Notes: generated from the sequence alone by a model not told the origin. DNA of 5,774 nt from Paracoccaceae bacterium (GCA_024742655.1 JANSYB010000179.1:1-5774), one strand, 5' to 3'; shown: positions 1 through 5,774, counted from the first letter of the stretch. Translations and numbers: made by a program.

Positions 1-336
1 CTGCTGGCGGATTTCAAGGCTGTGGGCATGACCAAGCTCATGCAGTTGACTGTAGATACCCAGCAGAGCGTCGTTGATCCACGTCTCCGGCCGGTCCGCG
101 CAACACGCGACGACCGCGTCGAAATCCGTGTTGAGCGTGACATGGTAATCGTCGCGACGAATCCGCCGGGCCAGTGACCGGGACACGTGAAAGCCGTCGA
201 TCGGCAAAATACCGCGCTGTCTTGGGTCCACCCAGAACAGGTCCGGGTCGTCGCGCGATTCCGCCATGGGAAAAATCCCCGTGGCAAAGGCCCGCAGCAC
301 GATCTCCGGGGTCAGGCCAGGACTGGGGTCGGTCAT
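1..336 (-). CDS. aat: Leucyl/phenylalanyl-tRNA--protein transferase, N-terminal part (cut by left edge)
   Basis: This is a partial gene: the first 112 codons are present and the rest lies beyond the left edge. The family transfers Leu or Phe from aminoacyl-tRNA to N-terminal Arg or Lys of proteins, making them substrates of the ClpS/ClpAP N-end-rule pathway in the cytoplasm. Visible family landmarks are GIFPMAE (residues 20-26), FWVDPRQRGILP (34-45), the HVSRSL segment (50-55), ETWIND (84-89) and the hallmark HELGHAHSLE near residues 99-108, which matches E. coli Aat HELGHAHSIE. The N-terminus is shorter than in E. coli, as is usual in alphaproteobacteria. The ATG at 336-334 is preceded directly by an in-frame TGA (339-337), so the gene cannot start further upstream. 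The ribosome binding site is weak. It shares strand with accBC but is separated from them by a gene on the other strand, so it probably has its own promoter within 337-440. Confidence 0.93.
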   Translation of the reverse strand, partial: MTDPSPGLTPEIVLRAFATGIFPMAESRDDPDLFWVDPRQRGILPIDGFHVSRSLARRIRRDDYHVTLNTDFDAVVACCADRPETWINDALLGIYSQLHELGHAHSLEIRQQ

Positions 337-440
337 TCAAATACCATCTATTTCGGCGCCCGGCGGGCCGACGCGTCTTCAGGTTTCGTTATTCCCTGCA
401 TGGTAGGCCGAGTCGCAAGCAACGCAAAGGATCAGGTGCC

Positions 441-1142
441 GTGGGCAAGCAGTATGACGTTCGATTCGGGGCCGAGGGGCCGCTCAGTCTTGCGGACGGT
501 GGATGTGACATGATCGCCAACCGCCATCAGGCGCGGCATGCCATGCTGGTTGACAGTTTCCGTCACGTGATCGCGGACTCCACGGTCCTGTTCCTGGGGG
601 CGGAGGATGGCCGCTGGTGCTGTGACATGGCCGCGGCCGGGGCCTTGCGCGTCATCGGAGCCGAGGAAAACGCCGACCTGGTAAATGCCTTCCTGCGCCT
701 GCCCGGGGTCGGGATGCGCGAACGGATCGACATGCGGGTGGCCGATCCACTGATGCTTTTGGTGGATGAGGTGCGTGCGAAGGCGCAACATGACGTGGTG
801 GTCCTGTTCGATGTGCTCGAGGATGAGGCCGATCTGCACGCGGTTCTGGCCCAGATCGCGGCGCTGTCGCCCTTGATGGTGCTGGGCGATGGTCTGTTTG
901 CAAGGACGGATGTGCCGCTCCTGCGGATCGAAAAACATCGTGGCCCCGTTTCGGGCCGGGAGCGCCCGCGCCTTATCCCAAGTCGCGGAGCCCTGAGCAT
1001 GGCGGCCGAAGCCGCCGGGTTCGAGGTGGACTGGGCCGACTGGGACATGCTGCCGGAGCATGTGCGCGGCGGTCTGTCGGACTATTACCAATCCGGGCCC
1101 ATGGTCCGGGCGAGTTTCACCCTTCTGCCGCAAGACCGCTGA
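441..1142 (+). CDS. SAM-dependent methyltransferase-like protein
   Basis: The product is 233 residues from GTG 441. It reads like a class I (Rossmann-fold) methyltransferase: strand 1 plus glycine loop VLFLGAEDGRW (49-59), strand 2 with an acidic end VIGAEE (71-76), a possible adenine-contact Asp in RVAD (99-102), strand 4 HDVVVLFDVLED (117-128), strand 5 SPLMVLGD (143-150) and a late SRGAL..AAEAAGFEV segment (181-196) typical of small methyltransferases. The glycine loop reads GAEDG where relatives usually have GCGDG, so SAM binding is not assured. The substrate cannot be told. Start choice: GTG 441 has AAGGA nine bases upstream (427-431); an ATG at 510 with GGTGGA six bases upstream (498-503) would give 210 residues and is a real alternative. 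Codon third positions are GC-rich in this frame and not in the antisense frame, which supports this strand. The gene is divergent to aat and convergent to accC. It is an unexpected insertion in the usual accC-aat neighbourhood. Confidence 0.72.
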   Translation: MGKQYDVRFGAEGPLSLADGGCDMIANRHQARHAMLVDSFRHVIADSTVLFLGAEDGRWCCDMAAAGALRVIGAEENADLVNAFLRLPGVGMRERIDMRVADPLMLLVDEVRAKAQHDVVVLFDVLEDEADLHAVLAQIAALSPLMVLGDGLFARTDVPLLRIEKHRGPVSGRERPRLIPSRGALSMAAEAAGFEVDWADWDMLPEHVRGGLSDYYQSGPMVRASFTLLPQDR

Positions 1143-1214
1143 CCCGCGGCAGTCCGGAAAACCGGTGTGATCCGATCTTTTGCGGCCCTCGCAGCGTATG
1201 GCGGCCAGTCACAG

Positions 1215-1248
1215 TGCAAGGCGAAACCCCGCCGGGGTCAGCCTTGCA
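1215..1248. terminator. Two-part hairpin across the accC stop codon, possible terminator
   Basis: The outer arms TGCAAGGC (1215-1222) and GCCTTGCA (1241-1248) are perfect inverted repeats of 8 bases. Inside them ACCCC (1226-1230) pairs with GGGGT (1234-1238) around a GCC loop, leaving only a small internal bulge. The structure includes the accC stop codon (1240-1238) and lies between two convergent genes, so it could end transcription or protect 3' ends from both sides. There is no T-run on either side, so it is not a textbook Rho-independent terminator. Confidence 0.45.
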
Positions 1249-2587
1249 GGTTGGTCTCCAGCCATTTTTCCAGCCAGTGGATGTTGTAATTGCCCGACTG
1301 GATATCCTCTTCCTGCAGCAGGGCGTGGAACAGGGGCACTGTCGTATCCACGCCGTCCACGATCAACTCTCCGAGCGCGCGGTTCAGGCGCGCGAGGGCC
1401 GCGTGCCGGTCGCGGCCATGCACGATCAGCTTGCCGATCAGGGAGTCGTAATAGGGCGGGATCGAATAGCCGTCATAAAGGGCCGAATCCATCCGGACAC
1501 CCAACCCGCCGGGCGCGTGGAACTGCGTGATCTTGCCGGGCCGCGGGGAAAATTCCGGAAGTTTCTCGGCGTTGATGCGCACTTCGATCGCGTGTCCGTT
1601 GATGATCAGGTCATCCTGGGTGAACGACATCGGCCGCCCTTCGGCCACGCGGATCTGTTCCTGCACCAGGTCAACACCGAAAATCGCCTCGGTCACCGGG
1701 TGCTCGACCTGCAGGCGGGTGTTCATCTCGATGAAATAGAACTCGCCGTTTTCATACAGAAACTCGATCGTTCCGGCGCCTGCATAGTCGATCTTGGCCA
1801 CCGCATCGGAACAGATCTTGCCGATCCGCGCGCGCTCCTCGTCGGTAATGCTGGGGCCTGGCGCCTCTTCGAACACCTTCTGGTGACGCCGCTGCAGCGA
1901 ACAGTCGCGCTCCCCCAGATGCACGGCATGCCCCTTGCCATCGCCGAAAACCTGAATTTCGATATGGCGCGGCGTGGTCAGGTATTTCTCGATATAGACC
2001 TCGTCATTGCCAAAGGCGGCCTTGGCCTCGGACCGGGCGGTCATGAACGCCCGCTCAAGATCGGCGGCCGTCTCCGCCACCTTCATGCCGCGCCCGCCGC
2101 CCCCTGCGGTGGCCTTGACGATCACCGGATACCCGATTTCTTCGCCCAGCCGCTTCGCCATCGCCAGATCCGGGACACCGCCCTCCGATCCGGGCACGCA
2201 GGGCACGCCGAGATCCTTCATCGTGTCCTTGGCGGTGATCTTGTCGCCCATGATGCGGATATGTTCGGCCCGCGGGCCAATGAAGGTCAGGTCATGATCC
2301 TCGACGATCTGCACGAAATTCGCGTTCTCGGACAAAAAGCCATAGCCGGGATGGATCGCCTGCGCGCCGGTCACCGCGCACGCGGCGATGATGGAGGGGA
2401 TCGACAGATAGCTGTCGGTGCCGGGCGGGGGGCCGATGCACACGGATTCGTCGGCCATGCGCACATGCATGGCATCCGCGTCCGCGGTGGAATGCACCGC
2501 GACCGACTGAATACCCATCTCGCGCGCGGCGCGGATGACGCGAAGGGCGATCTCGCCCCGGTTGGCCACAAGGATCTTGTCGAACAT
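1238..2587 (-). CDS. accC: Acetyl-CoA carboxylase biotin carboxylase subunit
   Basis: The product is a full-length protein of 449 residues, the same length as E. coli AccC. It carboxylates the biotin on AccB with ATP and bicarbonate, the first half-reaction of malonyl-CoA formation for fatty acid synthesis, in the cytoplasm. The N-terminal domain begins with the family signature [12 protein letters not shown]. The ATP-grasp domain shows K116, K158, the flexible glycine loop GGGGRG (162-167), H208 in [19 protein letters not shown] (227-237) and E275. The active-site strand [13 protein letters not shown] gives E287, N289 and R291, and R337 sits in EVRINAE; each is one position before its E. coli counterpart, so all catalytic residues are present. 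The start ATG (2587-2585) has AAGG seven bases upstream; this site overlaps the TAA stop of accB, so translation of the two genes is probably coupled. A hairpin spans the stop codon. Confidence 0.98.
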   Translation of the reverse strand: MFDKILVANRGEIALRVIRAAREMGIQSVAVHSTADADAMHVRMADESVCIGPPPGTDSYLSIPSIIAACAVTGAQAIHPGYGFLSENANFVQIVEDHDLTFIGPRAEHIRIMGDKITAKDTMKDLGVPCVPGSEGGVPDLAMAKRLGEEIGYPVIVKATAGGGGRGMKVAETAADLERAFMTARSEAKAAFGNDEVYIEKYLTTPRHIEIQVFGDGKGHAVHLGERDCSLQRRHQKVFEEAPGPSITDEERARIGKICSDAVAKIDYAGAGTIEFLYENGEFYFIEMNTRLQVEHPVTEAIFGVDLVQEQIRVAEGRPMSFTQDDLIINGHAIEVRINAEKLPEFSPRPGKITQFHAPGGLGVRMDSALYDGYSIPPYYDSLIGKLIVHGRDRHAALARLNRALGELIVDGVDTTVPLFHALLQEEDIQSGNYNIHWLEKWLETNLQG

Positions 2588-2594
2588 GCGGTTG

Positions 2595-2598
2595 CCTT
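2595..2598 (-). promoter_or_regulatory. accC ribosome binding site overlapping accB stop
   Basis: On the minus strand the accB stop TAA runs into AAGG, followed by seven bases and the accC ATG. The overlap of stop codon and Shine-Dalgarno sequence supports translational coupling of accB and accC and confirms the accC start. Confidence 0.7.
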
Positions 2599-3088
2599 AT
2601 TCGATGATCATCAGGGGGGCGCCGTATTCCACCGCCGCACCATCCTCGATCAGGATGCGCTTGACGGTTCCGGCGCGCGGGGCGGGAATATGGTTCATCG
2701 TCTTCATGGCCTCGACGATCAGCAGGGTGTCGCCCTCCGCCACGCTGTCGCCCACGCTGACGAAGGCCGGCGCGCCCGGTTCCGCCTGCATGTAGACCGT
2801 GCCCACCATCGGGGAGACGACCGCGCCGGGATGGCTGGCGGGATCCTCGGCCGGCGGCGTGGCGCTTTCGGCCGGGGCGGCGGTGGACGGGGTCGCGGGC
2901 TGGGCCGCGGGCGATGCCGGGGCGGCGACCTGGCTGATGATCTTCTGCTTGCGGCTGACGCGCACGTTCAGCGTATCGTCGGCCCCGTAGTCGCGCTTGA
3001 CTTCCAGTTCTGTCAGTTCGTTTTCGTTCAGCAGTTCAGCAAGCGCCTTGATGAAGGCCACGTCGGAATCATGAGAGTGTTTCGGCAT
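2597..3088 (-). CDS. accB: Acetyl-CoA carboxylase biotin carboxyl carrier protein (BCCP)
   Basis: The product has 163 residues, normal for bacterial BCCP (E. coli 156). It carries the biotin that AccC carboxylates and the carboxyltransferase then uses to make malonyl-CoA. An N-terminal helical region (about 8-50) is followed by a flexible Ala/Pro-rich linker (about 55-88) and a biotinyl domain (about 89-163) beginning VVSPMVGTVY. The biotin-accepting lysine is K129 in VEAMKTMNHI. The residue after the lysine is Thr instead of the Met of the E. coli AMKMM motif, a variant I believe is ordinary in alphaproteobacteria. The protein ends GAPLMIIE, the usual last strand. The ATG at 3088-3086 has GAGGA (3098-3094) five bases upstream. 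accC follows after 9 bases on the same strand. aroQ, often found just upstream in related bacteria, is not present in the 397 bases before the next gene. Confidence 0.97.
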   Translation of the reverse strand: MPKHSHDSDVAFIKALAELLNENELTELEVKRDYGADDTLNVRVSRKQKIISQVAAPASPAAQPATPSTAAPAESATPPAEDPASHPGAVVSPMVGTVYMQAEPGAPAFVSVGDSVAEGDTLLIVEAMKTMNHIPAPRAGTVKRILIEDGAAVEYGAPLMIIE

Positions 3089-3327
3089 GCGTATCCTCGA
3101 CCACTGGCGGCGGCTGTTCCAAAGAGACCGCGCGCACGTTGTTTGGCTGCTTATACGGGATGGCGGACCCCGAGAAAAGCGGCCTTTTCCACGCCAGAGT
3201 GGGCAATCCGGGCCGCAATTGCGAGGGGGAATTCGCCACGGGGTCGCTCAGCCGGCGCCGGAGTGGTGCCATAGTGCGGGCGCAGGCCGTGTACAGCGGC
3301 GGTGTCAGGCCGGCTTTTGCGCTCCCG

Positions 3328-3421
3328 ATATCCGGAATTGGCGATACGACCTTAGAACACATCAATATGACCGGAATTTCGGCAAAATTGAGATAAGTTT
3401 CGGCATATCACCGGAATGTCG
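3328..3421. repeat. Three spaced CCGGAAT-containing direct repeats
   Basis: Copies lie at 3328-3343 (ATATCCGGAATTGGCG), 3365-3381 (ATATGACCGGAATTTCG) and 3405-3421 (ATATCACCGGAATGTCG). The last two match at 15 of 17 positions. The core CCGGAAT starts at 3332, 3371 and 3411, that is 39 and 40 bases apart, close to four helical turns. The middle copy is also an imperfect palindrome, CCGGAATTTCGG. The octamer TTTCGGCA additionally occurs at 3377-3384 and 3398-3405, 21 bases apart. Position and phasing fit operator sites for a DNA-binding regulator between divergent genes; the regulator is unknown and the role is inference. Confidence 0.5.
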
Positions 3422-3474
3422 ATGCCCGATTGCGCCGCCGTCCCGGGAATGATTTTCTGACAAAGCGGTGGTTT

Positions 3475-3478
3475 GGAG
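3475..3478 (+). promoter_or_regulatory. Ribosome binding site deciding the acyl-CoA ligase start
   Basis: GGAG lies seven bases before the ATG at 3486, a good Shine-Dalgarno match and spacing. This favours 3486 over the in-frame GTG at 3468, whose upstream sequence (TTCTGACAAAGCG) offers no comparable site. Confidence 0.75.
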
Positions 3479-3485
3479 AGACGGG

Positions 3486-4982
3486 ATGAATATCGCTCTA
3501 TGGCTTTTGCGCATGGCGCAGGTGCAGACCAACCGCGCCGCAGTGTTTCACGGCCACTGTCCGGTAGCAGATTATGGCGGGTTTCATACCCGAGCCGCAC
3601 AGATCGCGGCCGGATTGAAAGCGCGAGGCACAAAGCCCGGCGATCGCGTCGCTTTGTTCATGGACAACAATCCCGATTACCTGATGGCGCTGTTCGGGTG
3701 CTGGTATGCGGGCGCGGTGGCGGTGCCCATCAATGCGCGCCTGCACGCAAAGGAGGCGGCTTGGATCCTTGAGGATGCCGGGGCCCGGATCTGCCTGACA
3801 TCCGCGGCGCAGATGGCCGCGCTCGAGGGCGGCGGCATGACATGTCGGATGCTGGCACCGTCGGACGTCAGCAGCACGCCCGTGCATGATGCCCCGACGC
3901 GGCGCGCGCCCGATGATCTGGCCTGGCTATTCTACACGTCGGGCACGACCGGGCGGCCCAAGGGGGTGCAGATCACGCATCGGATGCTGGCGGCCATGAC
4001 GCTCAGCTATCTGTCCGATGTCGATGAGGTCACGGCCGGCGACGCCACGATCTACGCGGCCCCGATGAGCCACGGCGCGGGTCTTTACAGTCTCGTTCAC
4101 GTTTTACGAGGCGCGCGTCACGTGGTGCCGGTCTCGGGCCGTTTCGATCCCGGTGAAATACTTGACTTGGCCGCGCATTTCGGGCGCGGGCATCTTTTCG
4201 CAGCCCCCACGATGGTCAAGCGCCTGACGGCGCATGCCAGGGCGCAGGGCCTGCCCGGCACAGGTTTGCGCAGCGTGATCTACGGGGGCGGGCCGATGTA
4301 TCTGGCCGATATCACCGAGGCGGTGGAGCAGTTCGGGCCGGTCCTGATCCAGATCTACGGCCAGGGTGAGGCGCCCATGGCGATCACCGCCCTGTCCCGG
4401 GCCGATGTCGCGGATCGCGCCCACCCGCGGTGGCGAGACAGGCTGGGGTCTGTCGGGCGCGCGCAATCCATGGTCGAGCTGCGCATCGGTGATGGGCTGC
4501 CCCCCGGGGAAATGGGGGAAATCATGGTGCGTGGCGATCTTGTGATGCCGGGGTACTGGCAAAATGCGGCGGCGACATCGCAGACGCTGCGCGATGGCTG
4601 GTTGCGAACCGGCGATATCGGCCGGCTGGATGCGGACGGGTACCTGACCCTGATGGACCGGTCCAAGGACATGATCGTCTCGGGCGGACAGAACATCTAT
4701 CCCCGCGAAGTCGAGGACGTCCTGTTGAGGCATCCGGGCGTGGCGCAGGCATCGGTCGTAGGGCGGGCGTCGGATGCGTGGGGAGAGGAGGTCGTGGCCT
4801 TTGTGGTGGCCACGGGTGATCCTCCCGATCCCGCGGATCTCGATGTGCATTGCCTGTCGCAGATGGCGCGTTTCAAGCGCCCCAAGGCCTATATCCTTGT
4901 CGGTGATCTGCCCAGGAACGCCTATGGCAAGGTGCTCAAGTCCGAGTTGCGCGCGCGTCTGCCCCAAACCGGCCCGGGCTAG
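3486..4982 (+). CDS. AMP-forming acyl-CoA synthetase/ligase (ANL superfamily)
   Basis: The product has 498 residues from ATG 3486, the usual length for short fatty-acid/aryl-CoA ligases. The family activates a carboxylic acid with ATP to an acyl-adenylate and transfers it to CoA in the cytoplasm. Landmarks in order: the phosphate-binding loop YTSGTTGRPKG (150-160), an APMSHGAG segment (192-199), YGQGEAP (291-297) at the place of the usual YGxTE motif with E295 as the likely Mg-binding Glu, TGD (375-377) with the ribose-binding Asp, the hinge region DRSKDMIVSGGQNIYP (391-406), and the C-terminal catalytic lysine K482 in NAYGKVLK. All key residues are intact, so the enzyme should be active. The substrate cannot be told: medium/long-chain fatty acid or aromatic acids are possible. 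It stands alone on its strand, divergent from accB, and its 3' end meets a double hairpin. A shared regulatory region with accB is possible but unproven. Confidence 0.93.
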   Translation: MNIALWLLRMAQVQTNRAAVFHGHCPVADYGGFHTRAAQIAAGLKARGTKPGDRVALFMDNNPDYLMALFGCWYAGAVAVPINARLHAKEAAWILEDAGARICLTSAAQMAALEGGGMTCRMLAPSDVSSTPVHDAPTRRAPDDLAWLFYTSGTTGRPKGVQITHRMLAAMTLSYLSDVDEVTAGDATIYAAPMSHGAGLYSLVHVLRGARHVVPVSGRFDPGEILDLAAHFGRGHLFAAPTMVKRLTAHARAQGLPGTGLRSVIYGGGPMYLADITEAVEQFGPVLIQIYGQGEAPMAITALSRADVADRAHPRWRDRLGSVGRAQSMVELRIGDGLPPGEMGEIMVRGDLVMPGYWQNAAATSQTLRDGWLRTGDIGRLDADGYLTLMDRSKDMIVSGGQNIYPREVEDVLLRHPGVAQASVVGRASDAWGEEVVAFVVATGDPPDPADLDVHCLSQMARFKRPKAYILVGDLPRNAYGKVLKSELRARLPQTGPG

Positions 4983-4988
4983 AGCGGC

Positions 4989-5012
4989 ACCGGAAAATGC
5001 ACATTTTCCGGT
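4989..5012. terminator. Hairpin 1 of the convergent gap, possible terminator
   Basis: ACCGGAAAATG (4989-4999) and CATTTTCCGGT (5002-5012) form a perfect stem of 11 pairs around the two bases CA; in RNA the closing pairs would open to make a larger loop. It begins six bases after the ligase stop codon. On the plus strand it is followed within a few bases by CCATTTTC, a short T-rich stretch that may help termination. It also belongs to a two-hairpin element with the neighbour at 5013-5035. Confidence 0.65.
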
Positions 5013-5035
5013 CCATTTTCTGTGACAGAAAATGG
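5013..5035. terminator. Hairpin 2 of the convergent gap, possible terminator
   Basis: CCATTTTCTG (5013-5022) and CAGAAAATGG (5026-5035) form a perfect 10-pair stem with loop TGA. It ends seven bases before the stop codon of the convergent hypothetical gene and directly abuts hairpin 1. Its arms share the heptamers GAAAATG and CATTTTC with hairpin 1, so arms of the two hairpins can also pair with each other. Confidence 0.65.
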
Positions 5036-5042
5036 CCCCGGC

Positions 5043-5459
5043 TCAGTCGTCGTCCTTGTCCCCGGCCAGCAGGCGGTCGGCTTTCTTTCGCACCAGAACC
5101 GTGCGCAGGTCGTGCATGGCCAGCAACAAGGCATCGGTGACCTCTTCCAGCTGGTCGTCGGTGGCCTTGGACTGGGCCCAGTGGGTTGTCGTGTTCAGGT
5201 AATCGACCGCGCGGTGAATATCGTCGATATCGCGGCGGGCCAGCAGCGCCATGCGTTCGGCCATCCAGTCCTTGATGACGTCCAGGTCCTCGTCGGACAG
5301 GTCACGCTCGCCATGCGCTTTGATCTGGCCATTCTTGATATTGATGACCGCGATCTGGTCCATCTCGATGCGTCGCTGGCGGTTTTCCGTATCCACGCGG
5401 AACACGAAAGCGCCGTTTTCACGAACACGGAAATAGTAATCTGGCAGATCGGCCGCCAT
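5043..5459 (-). CDS. Conserved hypothetical protein of Rhodobacterales type
   Basis: The product is a soluble, highly charged protein of 138 residues with no signal peptide or membrane segment. I know similar sequences only as hypothetical proteins of Rhodobacteraceae and cannot assign a function. An N-terminal part (about 1-45) looks like beta strands: YYFRVRENGAFVFRVD then RQRRIEMDQIAVINI, followed by NGQIKAHGERDLSDEDL and a mostly helical part (about 55-130) with the distinctive DIDDIHRAVDYLNTTTHW (77-94) and LLLAMHDLRTVLVRKKADR. The tail is acidic (GDKDDD). The start is ATG 5459-5457 with GAGGG (5466-5462) just upstream, although spacing is short. An in-frame GTG at 5492 would add 11 residues, but it lacks a ribosome binding site and the extension looks unlike the conserved body. 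It follows the aminotransferase gene on the same strand after 132 bases and may have its own promoter there. Confidence 0.85.
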   Translation of the reverse strand: MAADLPDYYFRVRENGAFVFRVDTENRQRRIEMDQIAVINIKNGQIKAHGERDLSDEDLDVIKDWMAERMALLARRDIDDIHRAVDYLNTTTHWAQSKATDDQLEEVTDALLLAMHDLRTVLVRKKADRLLAGDKDDD

Positions 5460-5539
5460 GTCCCTCGCGCCTGTATTTCTTGTTTTGCGCACGTTAGCAC
5501 AGTGTGCGTGACCGCAGAAACGGGAAATCCGAAGCCGGG

Positions 5540-5545
5540 ATTATC
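5540..5545 (-). promoter_or_regulatory. Possible -10 box upstream of the hypothetical gene
   Basis: On the minus strand GATAAT differs from TATAAT at one base and lies about 80 bases before the ATG at 5459. No good -35 box is found at the right distance, so this is only a candidate promoter. Confidence 0.2.
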
Positions 5546-5591
5546 CTTGACAGCGCGTGGTTTTTCTACAGCGTCCGCCCCGCAGGACCGC

Positions 5592-5774
<183 letters not shown>

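Larger units (their letters stand above)
3089..3485. promoter_or_regulatory. Divergent upstream region of accB and the acyl-CoA ligase
   Basis: This gene-free stretch of 397 bases must hold the promoters of both accB (leftward) and the acyl-CoA ligase (rightward). Open frames across it on both strands give low-complexity, Arg/Pro-rich translations with no family I recognise, so I do not call a gene. No convincing paired -35 and -10 boxes could be placed by eye. The accB-proximal half is GC-rich, with a perfect 10-base palindrome CCGGCGCCGG at 3252-3261 that may be chance. The ligase-proximal part (about 3325-3425) is richer in A and T and contains three CCGGAAT repeats. There is no sign of aroQ, a tRNA or an insertion sequence. 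Confidence 0.6.

Noticed and set aside
38..340. A 100-codon minus-strand frame overlapping the start of aat
   Set aside because: It is a different frame of the same strand; the frame starting at 336 contains the full set of Aat motifs.
174..440. Upstream extension of the methyltransferase-like frame to the ATG at 174
   Set aside because: The extra 89 residues overlap the aat coding region, are Arg/Pro/Ser-rich and unlike a protein domain; GTG 441 or ATG 510 with ribosome binding sites are better starts.
432..1133. A 233-codon open frame on the minus strand opposite the methyltransferase-like gene
   Set aside because: Codon third positions are less GC-rich in this frame and the translation shows no recognisable fold, whereas the plus strand gives a Rossmann-like order of strands.
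1154..1165. Small hairpin CCGG-AAAA-CCGG after the methyltransferase-like gene
   Set aside because: Only four pairs, and the following T-run (ATCTTTT) is more than ten bases away, so it is too weak to call a terminator.
1214..3274. A 686-codon open frame on the plus strand across accC and accB
   Set aside because: It is exactly antisense to two unmistakable genes with intact catalytic motifs. Long antisense frames are expected in GC-rich coding DNA, and the translation (rich in His, Arg, Gly, Asp) matches no family.
3087..3452. Open frames on both strands in the accB-ligase interval (plus 3087-3452, minus 3069-3365)
   Set aside because: No recognisable domain and low-complexity composition. 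The minus frame overlaps the accB start in another frame, and neither has a good ribosome binding site that I can see.
5547..5572. Perfect TTGACA on the plus strand with TACAGC downstream
   Set aside because: The spacing is only 14 bases, no -10 box exists at 16-18 bases, and no plus-strand gene follows, so it is probably chance.

Overview
The window looks like chromosomal DNA of an alphaproteobacterium, most likely a member of the Rhodobacterales (Roseobacter/Rhodobacter relatives). The base composition is GC-rich with GC-rich third codon positions. It carries the fatty-acid-synthesis pair accB-accC and a neighbouring aat of the short alphaproteobacterial type, plus a small conserved protein whose sequence I associate with this order. 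Everything is inferred from sequence reading alone; no search was run.

Layout, left to right. (1) The N-terminal part of aat (leucyl/phenylalanyl-tRNA--protein transferase), minus strand, runs off the left edge. (2) A plus-strand gene for a SAM-methyltransferase-like protein lies divergent to aat and convergent to accC. (3) accC and accB (biotin carboxylase and biotin carboxyl carrier protein of acetyl-CoA carboxylase) are on the minus strand, 9 bases apart and very probably co-transcribed. (4) A gene-free stretch of about 400 bases separates accB from the next gene and holds three spaced CCGGAAT-containing repeats. (5) A plus-strand AMP-forming acyl-CoA synthetase/ligase is divergent from accB. 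(6) A 60-base convergent gap is almost filled by two adjacent perfect hairpins with related arms. (7) A small conserved hypothetical protein is on the minus strand. (8) The C-terminal end of a class I aminotransferase, probably aspartate aminotransferase, runs off the right edge, also on the minus strand.

How the parts fit. AccB carries the biotin that AccC carboxylates, the first half-reaction of malonyl-CoA formation. The divergent acyl-CoA ligase also acts on carboxylic or fatty acids, so the shared upstream region could coordinate synthesis and activation, but that is speculation. In related genomes I expect aroQ-accB-accC-aat in one direction; here aroQ is not next to accB, and the methyltransferase-like gene sits between accC and aat on the opposite strand. 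This local rearrangement, the intergenic repeats and the double hairpin are the most interesting parts. I see no mobile element, CRISPR array, tRNA or rRNA, and no clear sign of an undescribed multi-gene system.
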